A stretch of 64,000 nt of DNA from Ifrita kowaldi (Eukaryota; Chordata; Aves; Passeriformes; Cinclosomatidae). Below the pieces are notes generated by a model. The model searched no databases, was not told the origin of the DNA, and was given only the letters and a program-made list of their open reading frames with translations. This document shows, in pieces, positions 33,780-45,122 of this stretch (positions are counted from its first letter, which is position 1; each line of letters starts with the position of its first letter). Both the position numbers and the translations under genes were made by a program. Location: positions 1-64,000 of the forward strand of contig VZRS01002651.1 of assembly GCA_013398055.1 (NCBI GenBank). Direction: 5' to 3'.

Positions 33780-34810
33780 GCTGAAGCGACAGCGCCGGGC
33801 TCCGAACGCCGGGCTAGGCCGGGCTCTGAACACGGGCAGCGGGCCGGGCCGGGCCGGCGGCGCCTCCGCAGACGCCCCGTGCCCGCGGTGGCCGCGCGGC
33901 GNNNNNNNNNNNNNNNNNNNNNNNNNNNNNNNNNNNNNNNNNNNNNNNNNNNNNNNNNNNNNNNNNNNNNNNNNNNNNNNNNNNNNNNNNNNNNNNNNNN
34001 NNNNNNNNNNNNNNNNNNNNNNNNNNNNNNNNNNNNNNNNNNNNNNNNNNNNNNNNNNNNNNNNNNNNNNNNNNNNNNNNNNNNNNNNNNNNNNNNNNNN
34101 NNNNNNNNNNNNNNNNNNNNNNNNNNNNNNNNNNNNNNNNNNNNNNNNNNNNNNNNNNNNNNNNNNNNNNNNNNNNNNNNNNNNNNNNNNNNNNNNNNNN
34201 NNNNNNNNNNNNNNNNNNNNNNNNNNNNNNNNNNNNNNNNNNNNNNNNNNNNNNNNNNNNNNNNNNNNNNNNNNNNNNNNNNNNNNNNNNNNNNNNNNNN
34301 NNNNNNNNNNNNNNNNNNNNNNNNNNNNNNNNNNNNNNNNNNNNNNNNNNNNNNNNNNNNNNNNNNNNNNNNNNNNNNNNNNNNNNNNNNNNNNNNNNNN
34401 NNNNNNNNNNNNNNNNNNNNNNNNNNNNNNNNNNNNNNNNNNNNNNNNNNNNNNNNNNNNNNNNNNNNNNNNNNNNNNNNNNNNNNNNNNNNNNNNNNNN
34501 GCTTTAAGGGGGCCCCGGAGCCCGGCCCGGCCTCCCGCGGGCTTGGCTGCCCGCCGTCCCCGCCAGCAACTTCGTAGAAAGTTTCCTGCCGTCGAGGAGA
34601 TGCAGCTGCTGCTGCTTCCACCAACAGTGGATTGTGGGGCTTGCTTTTTTTTTTTTTCTTTAAATTTTATTTTTTTACCTTAATATCCATATTAGTACTA
34701 TTTATTTTAGTGGCTTCAATTCCTGGCATCGCTTGCCGGTGGCAGGTAGGGGAGCCAGGGCTGCCAGCCCGGCCCCGCTCCGGCAGGGACTGGGGGACGT
34801 GTTTCCCCGT
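33780..34810. promoter_or_regulatory. CpG island, best promoter candidate in the window
   Basis: Known bases at 33780-33901 and 34501-34600 are extremely GC-rich with dense CpG, including tandem GGGCC blocks at 33841-33855. A weaker GC-rich shoulder with CpGs lies at 34725-34810. Such islands usually mark vertebrate promoters and first exons. A plausible donor, tggcag then gtaggg, lies at about 34746 on the + strand, so a first exon running rightwards and ending there is possible. Orientation is not proven, and a divergent promoter is also possible. There is no TATA box, which is normal for this class. Most of the island is in the sequence gap. Confidence 0.7.
33902..34500. other. Assembly gap of 599 N within the CpG island
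   Basis: All bases are undetermined. Flanking sequence is very GC-rich on both sides, the usual cause of short-read dropout at avian CpG islands. A first exon, start codon or promoter core may lie here unseen. The gap length may be an estimate. Reading frames that appear to cross the gap are meaningless. Confidence 0.98.
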
Positions 34811-37184
34811 GCCTTGGCCTGTTGAAGAAGGGCTTACCCCGGGAAGTTTATCGTTTAAGTGGAGGCGGCATGAAGCTGAGACAATGGAAACAAAATTGAG
34901 TTTCCTTTTTTGTCCAAACCCTTCCTATCTAGCAGCCCACTGCTTTCCTCTCTCCTTCCCTCACCCCCCGGTTTTGCATTTTATTTAGTAGTCGCTTTGT
35001 CTTGTTGCAAGCCAGGAATCTCCCTTCTGCTTGTGACTAACTGTGCCCGAGTAAGAGATCTTTAGTGGTTGTCTCTCCCTGCCTGGAAGGAAGAGGTGAC
35101 TTCCAGACTCTCTCTCTAAGGGGAAGAGCCTGGAATAAACACTTATTCAGCGTGATGCTCTTTTGTTTGCCTGTCCCGTGTGTGAACGGGGGAGTCTTGC
35201 GTTCTATATGGTGGGAACACAATTTGAAAACTTCTGGGTGTATTTTCTCTTGCTGAGTTAAGTGCAATTAGGCCCGTGTCCCGTGAAGTCTCGTGGCTTA
35301 GAGTCTAGTTTGACTTTTCGTAACACAGACAGGCGAACTGGATAACGGGGTATTGTACGCGTGTTACTGTATGGTGAAATGCTAATGCAGGCAAAATGTG
35401 TTCAATTAACTCATTGGATCCCTATAGATAAATAAAATGAGATGTAGCTGCTGTTTTTTTCTAGTAAACCCTGTGGAAAGGTAGGATGTGTTCCGTGGAC
35501 CGAAGAACGCAAGTGAATGTCATGAAAAAGTGGTGTCATATGAGCTGTGTTTCCTTGTTTTTGACATGTGTCATTTTGAAAATAGGGGGCTTACTTCTGC
35601 TCTAACTGAAATTAACAACCATCCTGTTGATTTCAGGAACTGTAAAACTGGTTCTTCCCTAGTGTCAGGAAGGTATGTTATAGAATCCCACTGTAAGGAA
35701 TCAACTTCCTGGCTGGAGCGATACAAACAAACTTCTGCTTCGGTCTGGAAATGAATAAATGCCACATTTTCATTACATTTCCGCAGTTACTGGAAAACTG
35801 AATTTTTTTTTTTAAAGTGACCAGTTCTAGACATCATGATCTGAACTTATTTTTTAATGTTCTGTTTATGTGTAGAAACTGTTATTACTGGCTCCTCTGT
35901 TACTATTTTATTAGTTTCTAATTTTAAAATTAAAAATTTTCAGACACAAATGTGAACTTCAAATGAAAGCATTTCTTCACCAGTCAAACTGTTCTGGGTA
36001 GCTTTCCGTTCAGCTTTTCTAGTGTCATTGGTTTGGACACTTTTTTATCCAATTGATAAAGGTGATTACGTTCAGCAGCTGGATTTAACAGGAGCTGTTT
36101 AAATGGTAGTTGATTATGTGAATGCATCTGATAGTTTCTTCAGTATTCCAGTCTGGCTCGTGGCGTGGAATGTAATACTGAGGCAGAGGCAAAAGCTCCA
36201 CAGAGTACCCCAACTTCGCTGCCCTGTTCGGAAATGTAGGCGAGTGTTGTGCTACACGGGTGTCATAAAGTTTCACTAGGAGCCTGCGAGCTGGAAGCAG
36301 TGGTGCTGGTGGATGTGTTTTCTTGTTTTCTTGTTCTTTTGTTGGTTTTTTTTCTCCCGCTTCCTCCTCCAATTTGGGACAAGGGTGCAGGCAGTAAAAG
36401 CCACAGCACTGTGGGGTGATGAACGTGGAAAGCTTCAGCAGAGAGGGTGAAGGCTGGTGCTGTGTCTATGCCCGAGCTGCTCACTGCACAGTCTTCCTGT
36501 CTCATCATGTTAGAGAAGTGCTCTAATCAAATCTGGGAAACCTTTGAGAAGGTGAAGTTTTGGTCTATATTTTATTATTGGTAATCAGTATAAGCTTGTT
36601 GTAATTTTTTGGTTGGCGTGAAGTAGTTATCAGTATGTATGCGTGATTGTGTATTGATATGTGCTTGCTTTGCAGCAAGTATGTGCTGGCTGACTCCTCT
36701 GAGAGATGAAAAATACCCTGCTGATAGCCAGACCTTGCCAGCACTTGGGTGTGTGCTTGCCTGGCCCATGGCAAGCAGACCCACTGTGCAGTTGTGGCAG
36801 GGTGGTTAAGTGTGTGCATAGGGTCTAAAGCTGCAGAGAGAACTCATCCTGGGGTTTAGAAAATAAAACCTCAGGGGTGAGAGATGAGCATGAAGGTTGG
36901 GCCCTGAGTGTTTGCTACAGCTTTGGGCGTCAGCATACTCTCTGCTTGGACTGGGAGGCTTTGGGGTTGTGGTGAACTCCAGTCTGAGAGGGCTGGAGGG
37001 CTTTGACTCCAAGTTGAGCTGGGAAGGGGCATCTGGTATGGTTGTCGTAGTCAGACACTTTTTTCATCTTCTTTCATAGATGGAATATCTGTGTTGGTAG
37101 TAAACCTGTTCCTCTGATCCTGAGCCACAGTAGTTAGCTGATTATATTATTGTAAATACTGCCACAACGTTGGCACTCATTACA

Positions 37185-37330
37185 GTATTGGCAAGTGATC
37201 CTTAAGGCCTCACCTCTCCTCCCACAGATGGGAGAATTGAGGCACCAGGGGAGTGTAAACATCTTGGCAAAGACTCATACGGGAGCAAAAACTCAAAGGG
37301 AGACAGGACGAGCAGTTTAGACACAGATGA
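37185..37330 (-). mobile_element. MIR/CORE-SINE-like remnant, antisense
   Basis: acagatgggagaattgaggcac then cagg-gga and acatcttggcaaagactcata match the antisense MIR core (acagatggggaaactgaggcac, ttaagtgacttgcccaaggtca). Diverged; the ends are approximate. Confidence 0.45.
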
Positions 37331-38904
37331 TGATTTTTGTGATTAATTAAGGTCTATGTGGTGATAAGTTCTGTTTAAAACCTTGCCTGGAGCTTTCTGC
37401 TTGTCAGGATCTTCTTATTTTTTTGCCTGAAATGAATATACCTTGAGAATATTGCTGTGGCGTCATATGGAGATGAAAATTCATCAGGCAAATGGAAGGC
37501 TCCCGAGGGACACAGTTTAATTTGTTTATTTTATTTTTTATAAATATGACACTTTCAGTTACTTAGTCTGACTTACCATGCAACCATACAATTGTACTGG
37601 CACAAATGTGGAGTTGTGGGGGAGCTAAAACTGGGGATATGGGGACAGATCAGCTGCTTCAGGTCTTGCAGACCAGGACTTCTGTGAGCCCAAGGTCCCT
37701 TGTGTGCACCTGGCTGATGCTTGAGCTGAGAGTGCTTTCTGTGGGCAGCACTGAAGGCACAGAGCCTCACTTCGAGTCAGGTTTCACAACTGGTTTCAGT
37801 GCAGATTTTATGTAGGTGCACGCTGGTGGATATAGGTGCACTCTCTTGTGTTGAGCTCGATGGAGTGGCTGCAGGAGTCAGCACAGGATCCTGAACTGAA
37901 GGACTTCACAGAGTGCTCATTTTGGATTGGAGGATGTACTTTGTGATCATTTAAAAAAAGGCAGAGGAGAAAAAAAAGCTGAAGGGCAAAGAATCGGTGT
38001 AGCGTTTGAGGTTTCAATCTTAACTGGCTCCCCCAGATTGACTTAATTTTTGGATGGTGGGTTATGTCTCCTGATACCTCATTCATGCTGTTTCTGCAAA
38101 GAGCCCTCTGCCCCTGAAGGCTTCCCATGGTGAGGGACTGTCCAGCACCACATGGCCAGAATCCTGTTACCCTCAGCCAAGGCTGAGTATCTGTTAGTGC
38201 AGAGCATGTTCCTTAATGCTTACTTGGGTACTAGGAGGAGGATCCTTCTGTTAGTGTCAATGACAAAACTGTCATTAAATTCAGTGGTATAGGATTGAAT
38301 GGTAGAAGACCAGTGTTTGGAAGTACATACTATTTAACACCTGATTAATCACTTAACTCCTTGGCACCAGGTAAATTGAATCCCTCTGAAGCAAAATTTT
38401 ACTAGCACTGCCCCAATTAAACACTGGTCATTAGCATTCACTGTGTCATTACAGGTGAAGTCAGTTTCCTGGGAGGCAGCCCATTAAAACAGCATCTTGA
38501 ATCTGAAATGCCCCAGTGAAACAGAGGATACTTTAATGATAATTTATATGCATATTGCAGCATGCATCCCAAAGCGACTTTTGGACGGAGGCAACTAAAC
38601 GGTGCTCTGCTGGTAGAAATGATGATAAGAGGAAATGAAGTCTTGTACAGTGATACAGAAGCAATCTTTCTGCCTTTTAGAAAAGTTATCTGGGTCCTTG
38701 AGCGCTTGTGTTCTGAATTCCTCTGACAAAAGCTCTCCTAATAACCTGCTTACTGCAGGAAAGGGAGAGAGCTCAGGTAACCCGTGTTTTTGGCCAGTAA
38801 TACAGTTTTGACCTACAGTCCAAAAATTGGCTAATTTGTTTTTTGGGGGTTTTTTGCATGTTTGTTTTGGAGTACTTGTAGTTCACTGCCTTCAGCCGGG
38901 GATC

Positions 38905-39060
38905 CCCAGAGTACCAGCAACTCAAAAGCCAGTGCTTCTGAAAATTATCGCCTTGGCCTTTGCTTTCCCTATCTGTGAAACAAGCATAAGATAATAATGA
39001 ACTTACCTATGCAGGGCAGTAGCAGGGCTAAGTATTTGTAACACAGCATGGAAACAAACT
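38905..39060 (+). mobile_element. MIR/CORE-SINE-like remnant
   Basis: tttccctatctgtgaaacaa, gataataatgaacttaccta and agcagggctaagtatttgta keep the order of the MIR 3' half (tttccccatctgtaaaatggg, ataataatacctacct, gaggattaaatgagt). Diverged. Confidence 0.45.
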
Positions 39061-39961
39061 GTGTTTATTACAGAAATCAGGGACAATGATCTGATTTGTA
39101 CCTGGCTTTTTAGTTCACACAGTGTTTTGGGTGCAGGGGTGTGGTGGTGGTTGTTTGGCTGTTGGCTTTTTTGGTGTGGGCCACCTACCTCTGCTGAGCA
39201 CTCAGAGAGAGCAAGATCTTACAGCTTCAGTGTGTCCTGATGTCTGGATCAGCCACACATGGGCAGGGTGGTGTTTTTGTGCCCGCAGCCTTCATGGAAG
39301 GCGGCTTTGGGAGAGGCTGGCACGTGTTGCTGGTGTAGCTGTTCTGCCACAATCCTGCTCCTGGCCCAGGGCAGGAGCACCTGGGAGGGATAGCAGCCAG
39401 ATGTGGCTGCCAGAGCTATCCCCACTACCTTCCCCTGACCAGCACTCTTCCCAGGGCTCCCTGAAGCTGGATGCGGAGCAGACTGCAAACAGAGTTGTTC
39501 TAAGTGTTGACTCTTTGCCGGGCAAGGGAGGACTGCCTGGGGAGGACAGTGGATGGTGGTGAGCTGCTAGCATTGCCACAACCATTAATTTTTAGGTTGC
39601 AATACATCCCTGTGCCTCCCAAGGGAAAAAGGCTGCCTAGAACAGCCCATGGGTGGGATGTTCCTCTAGGCAGTTGTGAAGCAGCCAAACCAAACCCAGG
39701 TATGTGCTCAGGTTCAGCCTGGCCAAAGAGACCAGACAGGCCACCAAAGCTTCTGTGTGTTTAACAGTGGAGTTGTGGCAATTGATTCCTGCTTGTGTGG
39801 GTTATTGTTTAGGTCTACAACCCATGCCAAATTTAGACCATGCTGGTTCTGATGTTACTCAGTTGTCTTCAGGCAGTGTTTTGTTGAAGCGCAGAGGAGA
39901 ACTACGCTCTTCATCTGCTTCTTTAGTAATGTGTGGGACTCAAGCCTAGATTGTAGTGACC

Positions 39962-40003
39962 ACTTTTCTTTTCTTTTTTTTTCTTTTTCTTTTTCTTTTT
40001 TTT
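39962..40003. repeat. Polypyrimidine tract (CTTTT)n
   Basis: An uninterrupted T-rich tract of about 42 bases with scattered C. On the minus strand it encodes a Lys/Arg-rich peptide that is not a gene. Confidence 0.9.
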
Positions 40004-42757
40004 AAAGAATGCCACTGCTGGCAGGAAAATAGACGCAGAAAACTCCAGCCCAAGTTAAACTTGTTTATGGAATGTCCTGGAGCAGTGGTAAATAAAGTAT
40101 TTTGAAAAGGGTTAAGCTTTTCACTGATACATGGTATCATCTGCTGTAATGCTGCAGAGCTCCAAAGTGAACTGGGTGTTGCAGTTAAGGAAAGCTATAA
40201 ATGATTCTTCATCTAAGTGATTTTCCAAAAGTTATTCCTTGTTGAGCCACATGCAGTGTCTTTGCTTCTGTGTTGTTCTTGTATAGTTTGCAAAGAAGGT
40301 CTTGGTTAAGACAGTCTGGAGAGAAAAAGGCTATGAAGGAGATGCTCACTGCGGTGTGTATGTTGGTGTTCTATGGAATGTATGCACATAGAAAAAAGTA
40401 GTATTGGAGATAATGTTAAAGACGTGTATAATGCCAAGAGTAGCATCGGGTGTAACTGCAAGAGCTGTGTTAGTAGAACTCCACAAAAATACTTTGAATG
40501 TGACAGCTGGATTTCACGTATTTAACTATTAACAGCTGCCCAATATTAAATCCAGAGTTTGGATGTTTAATTTTAGAGTAAAATTAAATATTATTATAAA
40601 TAGGAACAATGAATGATTTCTTGGGTTTTTTTGTTTGTGTGTCTGGTTTTGTTGTAGGTTTTGTTTTGGGCTTTTTCTAGCCAGCTCAAATAGGGTCTGG
40701 TCAAGAAACTGTAAGTTACTTGTTTTGGGAGTTTATTCTGGAGAAAGCCAACTGGCATCCACTAAGGAGTATCCTTAAAACTGGTGAAATGAAGCAGATA
40801 GTGAGATTCTTTATATGGTTCGAATTTCAGCTGAATATAGTTGAAGTGATTTTTTTTATTATGTCTTCAGTGGGATCCTCCAAAACATCTATTAGCAGAA
40901 ACTAGAAATGTTTTCTACATGGTCTGGGATTCTGTGGAAATCGATGAGCTTGGCGTTCTACTAGGTAAATGAAATGTCTAATAACAGTGCCAGAGATAGC
41001 AGTACTAAAATTCAGAGGTGGATTTATCCAGATAGTAGGGCCACAACAGGGCATTCTGTAACTGCAAACCACATTTCCCGTTTATCTTCTCCTTTTTTTC
41101 TTACAAAGGATTTCACATAAAGGTAGTTTCCATCATTGATGGAGCCTCAAGATGTTCTACTGATGCTCTTGGAGGCCAAATGCAGTGATCTTAGCATTTC
41201 CAGCAATACTGGGGAGCCCTTTCCTGATTTTCTAGGAGGTCTGTGTTGTGATTTTCCCTCTCCATGACAGAACTAATCCTTTTTTTCTCTGGTGGATTGG
41301 GACTAGAGATAGTTGTTTTACCATGTTCCCTCCTGAATGGCTTGTTCTCATCTTTCTGCCTGCCTTGTGCTTTAAAACACAGGCAAAGCCAAGCATTTTC
41401 TGACCTGACCAAAGTTGAGCTTTGAGCTGGTAGGGTGTGAGGAACTGCAGATTCTGGGCTGAGGCTTTTGGTTTCACTTGTCACTGGAGGCTACTGGAAA
41501 AAACATTCCTCGGTAGATGGACCCTCTGTGCCACATCTGTGAGAAGCTGCTTGGATGTTTGTGGTGGGCACCACTGTAAAAGACTGGCTGCAACTTAAAG
41601 CCTGCGGAGCAAAGGAGGTAGTGCTGATGGGCCATTGTCATGTGCGCTACTGCCCTTCTCCTGTAGTGGCTCTGGTCCCAGCAGTGTCACTCCAGCTCCA
41701 GAGGAACAGCTTTCTGCAGTTCAGAGCACCAGTGCTGAGTAGGGCAGCCTGGTGGAGGCATGTGTGGGTGTTGGATGTCCAACTGGCATGGATGCCCATG
41801 CCATGCTGGATGCACATCTGACTGGCAGACCCACTGTCTCCCTGGGGGTGAGGAAATGCAGGGCTGGACTGCTTTCACAGAGGGATGAGGATGCACTCAC
41901 TGCTGCCAGGGGTTCCAGGAAGGGCACCAAGTTGCAGGAACAGGAGTGTTGATGGGTATAAATTTGCTTCTCAGTTGGCAGACTGAGTGATTGTGTCACT
42001 GTCTTATGGCTTGAGCAAATGTGCTCTCTGGAAGAGGACTTGGGGAAGACTGTGGGAGCAGCTTCCAGGAGAAGGTTATGGGATGTAAAATATTTCATGG
42101 CTTGTGGCTTGAGATACGTATCACACATTGCACAGTAAACACTGGGCTCAAATACACTGGAGATCGAATCCTAGCAAACTACCTCACACCAGCTGAGCCA
42201 TCCATGACTGACTGTGTGCTGGCTTCTATTACCTCCCAATGGGGACAAATTACAACCTCAAAGTAAGAAGAGAGTGAATTAATAGTGTATGCAGAGCCAA
42301 TTAGCACAGCCTAGTGAACCATGTTGGCAGGCAGTGGCTGCAGGCTTGGAGAAGTGGGCAGAAAGTGCAGGGTTAGGGGGTATTTTTCTTGGTAGTTTTG
42401 AGTGGGGCATTTTCAAAACTTTTCTGCTTAACAGAAACACCGAGGTCTCTTTGAGCTGTTCAGTACTGTTTGCTGATAGATCTCCCAGAACTGGTCTGGC
42501 ACCTGGGATCATATTTTAGGAAATGGTTTGGTTAGTGAATGAAAGAGAAAGCTGAGCTCAGTTTTCAGTTTGGGGTGAAACAGGGAAACTAAACCATAGT
42601 GGGAAAGTAACAGGGAGTAAAATAGAAATTATCTGTGTATCGCAGTTTGAATCTGTGCTGTGTATCAGTTCTGATTACAGCATGCCTTTCTGACTACTGA
42701 AAAAGATACAGAAATGTGCAGTGGGGTTGCCTGGGGAAGCCAGTATAGGAAGACAGG

Positions 42758-43050
42758 CTACAGTGCCTAGGACTTTTTGGTTGAAAAAGAGACTGCTGAG
42801 GGAGGTATAATAGAAAACTGTAAAATTGCACAGCAGTGTAGTAAGGAGAGCATCTCCTGGTAGTTCAAAGCTAGAGCTGGCAAGGAAATTACTAGCCAGG
42901 AAGATTAAAACAAGTACTGCTTCCATCTGTGGAGTTATGGAACTCACTGCTGCAGGGTGGTGTGGAGGCTAAAAGTGCAAATGGAGTTAAAAAAAGAGAG
43001 TAGATGAATATGAGGAAGATAAGACTAACAACCTGTATGGAGGGGAACCT
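42758..43050 (+). mobile_element. Old CR1/L3-like LINE fragment
   Basis: gttgaaaaagagactgctga then gggaggtataatagaaaact, atggaactcactgctgcagg, gtggtgtggaggctaaaagt and tgaatatgaggaagataag match in order the 3' part of ancient CR1/L3-type elements (aagagacgactgagggggga, tggaactccttgccagagga, tgttgtgaaggccaagac). It is heavily diverged and both ends are approximate. Confidence 0.6.
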
Positions 43051-45106
43051 ACTTATAAATTACCCAGGGGAAAGTTTGTTTTTTCTGTGTGCTAAGCCTT
43101 TCCCAAAACAGAGGCTTCTTCTTTTGGGGATAAGATCATAGGCTTGCTCTGATGGCATTCAGATGCTTCCATATAAAATTTTGTGCCTTGGAAGGATGGT
43201 CTTAAGAGCTCTTCTCCTTTGGATTCTTTTCCGAGTCTCAGCCCCAGCAGTCTTGATTTCAAGAAGACTAGTTAATTGTTAGTGAGAAGAGAGCTCGGGA
43301 AGAGTTGGTGTCTGTGACTCAGAGACTTGTGAAGTCAAGGTTGCTTGGACTAGCAAGAGATTGGCTTTGCTTCTGTATTTACCCAGATTCAAATGACAGA
43401 AGGGAAAACCTTCAGGGAATACACGAAATTGGAATTACAGGTCAGCATTTGAAAAAGAGAAGTTTTCTGGTTTTGGGGAAGAGACAGTTGTTTGCTTCTA
43501 AGAGCCAAACGTGGGTTAGCCGTGCTTTTCCAAAGGTCTCCCAGTTCCCATTATCACCCATGTGAAATGTGTTCCTGAAGCATTAACTCCTTTTCACATG
43601 TGTGACAAATGGGGTCCCAACTGCAGCTTGTAGCAGTGGGCATCAGAGTTGCTGCTTTCACTGCCTGGCCAAATGTTGCAAACGTTCACTCAACTGTCTC
43701 ACTTGCTAAGAAATGCTGTCATTTGTACAGACCTTGCATCACGCTTTGACTGTGATTTTTTTTTTTAAATGGCAAACAGAAGAATGGTCATACAAAATCA
43801 ATTCTGGTATTATTTTGCATGTGTAGTTTTTAGTTATTTTTCCTAAAGAGAGAGTGATTCACAGTGTTGGATAGCCATTAAAGTATATTGATGTGCAGCT
43901 AAAAAAGACTTTTAACCTAAATTTAGTTTTCCTCTCTGCTAATCTATACAATGTCCACAAATATCTATTTAAGTAATTGGATAGCCTCATAAAGATTTAC
44001 TTAGGTTTTTATTTTGGCAAATAACAAATTACTTTATTTGCTGGATGATTGATTTTTTTTTTTTTGGTAATAATTTTACATGCTGTTTATGATTGGCTTT
44101 GCAGTGAAATGTAATTACAAGTGCAGTGTCCTGCATCAAGTAGTTACAAGTAGTTCTTAAGAAGAAAAAAAGGTTTACAATTGTACATGAAATGGAAGTA
44201 CCTGGTACATTTTGAGGTAATATTACGTAATAAATAACAAGCTTTTTTCTTAAGCACATGAATTTTCATTTTTTTAATCATACTGATTGTTTTCTGCCAT
44301 GTTGATTTAGTATTAGTAGATTTTGTACCCTCACCTTGAATTTCTGTTGTCTGGGGGAAGGAAATAATATTTCTGTTTCTGCAGCCCTAAAGCATTTCCC
44401 AACTTTGGGTGACCCAGTCATTGTAGTGAACTAATTGACTGAACTGAAAGAAAAAGTCTTCTCTCCCTATCTGCTGCCTGAAGCTGGCTTGGCTCTTTGG
44501 CAGGCTTGGGCTCTGGAGGTAGAATAGTGGGTCCCACTCATTTGTATGTGCTTTGGCCCTAAGTATTATGCTTGGCATTTATCGTTAAAATTATTTTCTG
44601 CTATTGTAGTTATAACTGGATCTCAACATGCTCTAGTTTCATGTTTCTTAGTTTGTTTTAAATGAGAAAAAAACCCCAAACCCCTTAAAATTTCAGTTTT
44701 TAAAAGAAGTGGGCTAGAAAAATTGCACATATTGAGACATAATGCCTTGAATGCAGTGCTAGTCAGAATTTCTTTCTCTCCTCTTCATGTTACCCTCTAT
44801 ACTGTGTTCTCATTTAATGTTTTAGTGGTGAGATCCATATTCTTCAGCCGCAGAGTGCTGCACAGTGGAAAATCAGCTGATGTGAGAGAGATTCCTCCAG
44901 TTTGGCATGAAGGTTTGACTTTGCAAACAAGAAGGGGAGCCCCTGTAGCTGCAGAACAGGCTGTTGGTTCCAAATGAACCCAAACCCCTTATGGCAGTAG
45001 TGTTCCTGGAAAGAAAAGACTCTGAAGAAACAGGTTTTAGCTTGTGTCCTGTAGTAGAGGCTTGTCTGCTTTGTAAGATGCTCCCAAGTCTCCATTAGCT
45101 CCATGT

Positions 45107-45122
45107 TTGTGTGTGTGTGTGT
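45107..45122. repeat. Short (TG)n microsatellite
   Basis: About eight TG units in a row. Confidence 0.85.

Larger units (their letters stand above)
34811..42757. other. Unannotated DNA right of the CpG island, possible first intron
   Basis: About 8 kb of AT-leaning sequence with no recent mobile element and no supported coding exon. It holds two MIR-like remnants, a polypyrimidine tract at 39962-40003 and several homopolymer runs. Open frames are short and lack domains. The low load of young repeats beside a CpG island fits an intron or regulatory domain, which is inference. Confidence 0.4.

Noticed and set aside
33656..34624. Long minus-strand and plus-strand open frames crossing the N run
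   Set aside because: Most codons are undetermined and the frame across the gap depends on the gap length. The apparent minus-strand start is a TTG codon, not ATG.
37250..37270. miR-30-like start (tgtaaacatc)
   Set aside because: Similarity stops after ten bases and the segment is part of a MIR-like SINE remnant.
42145..42180. tRNA B-box-like sequence (ggagatcgaatcc)
   Set aside because: No matching A box upstream at tRNA spacing and no cloverleaf could be drawn.
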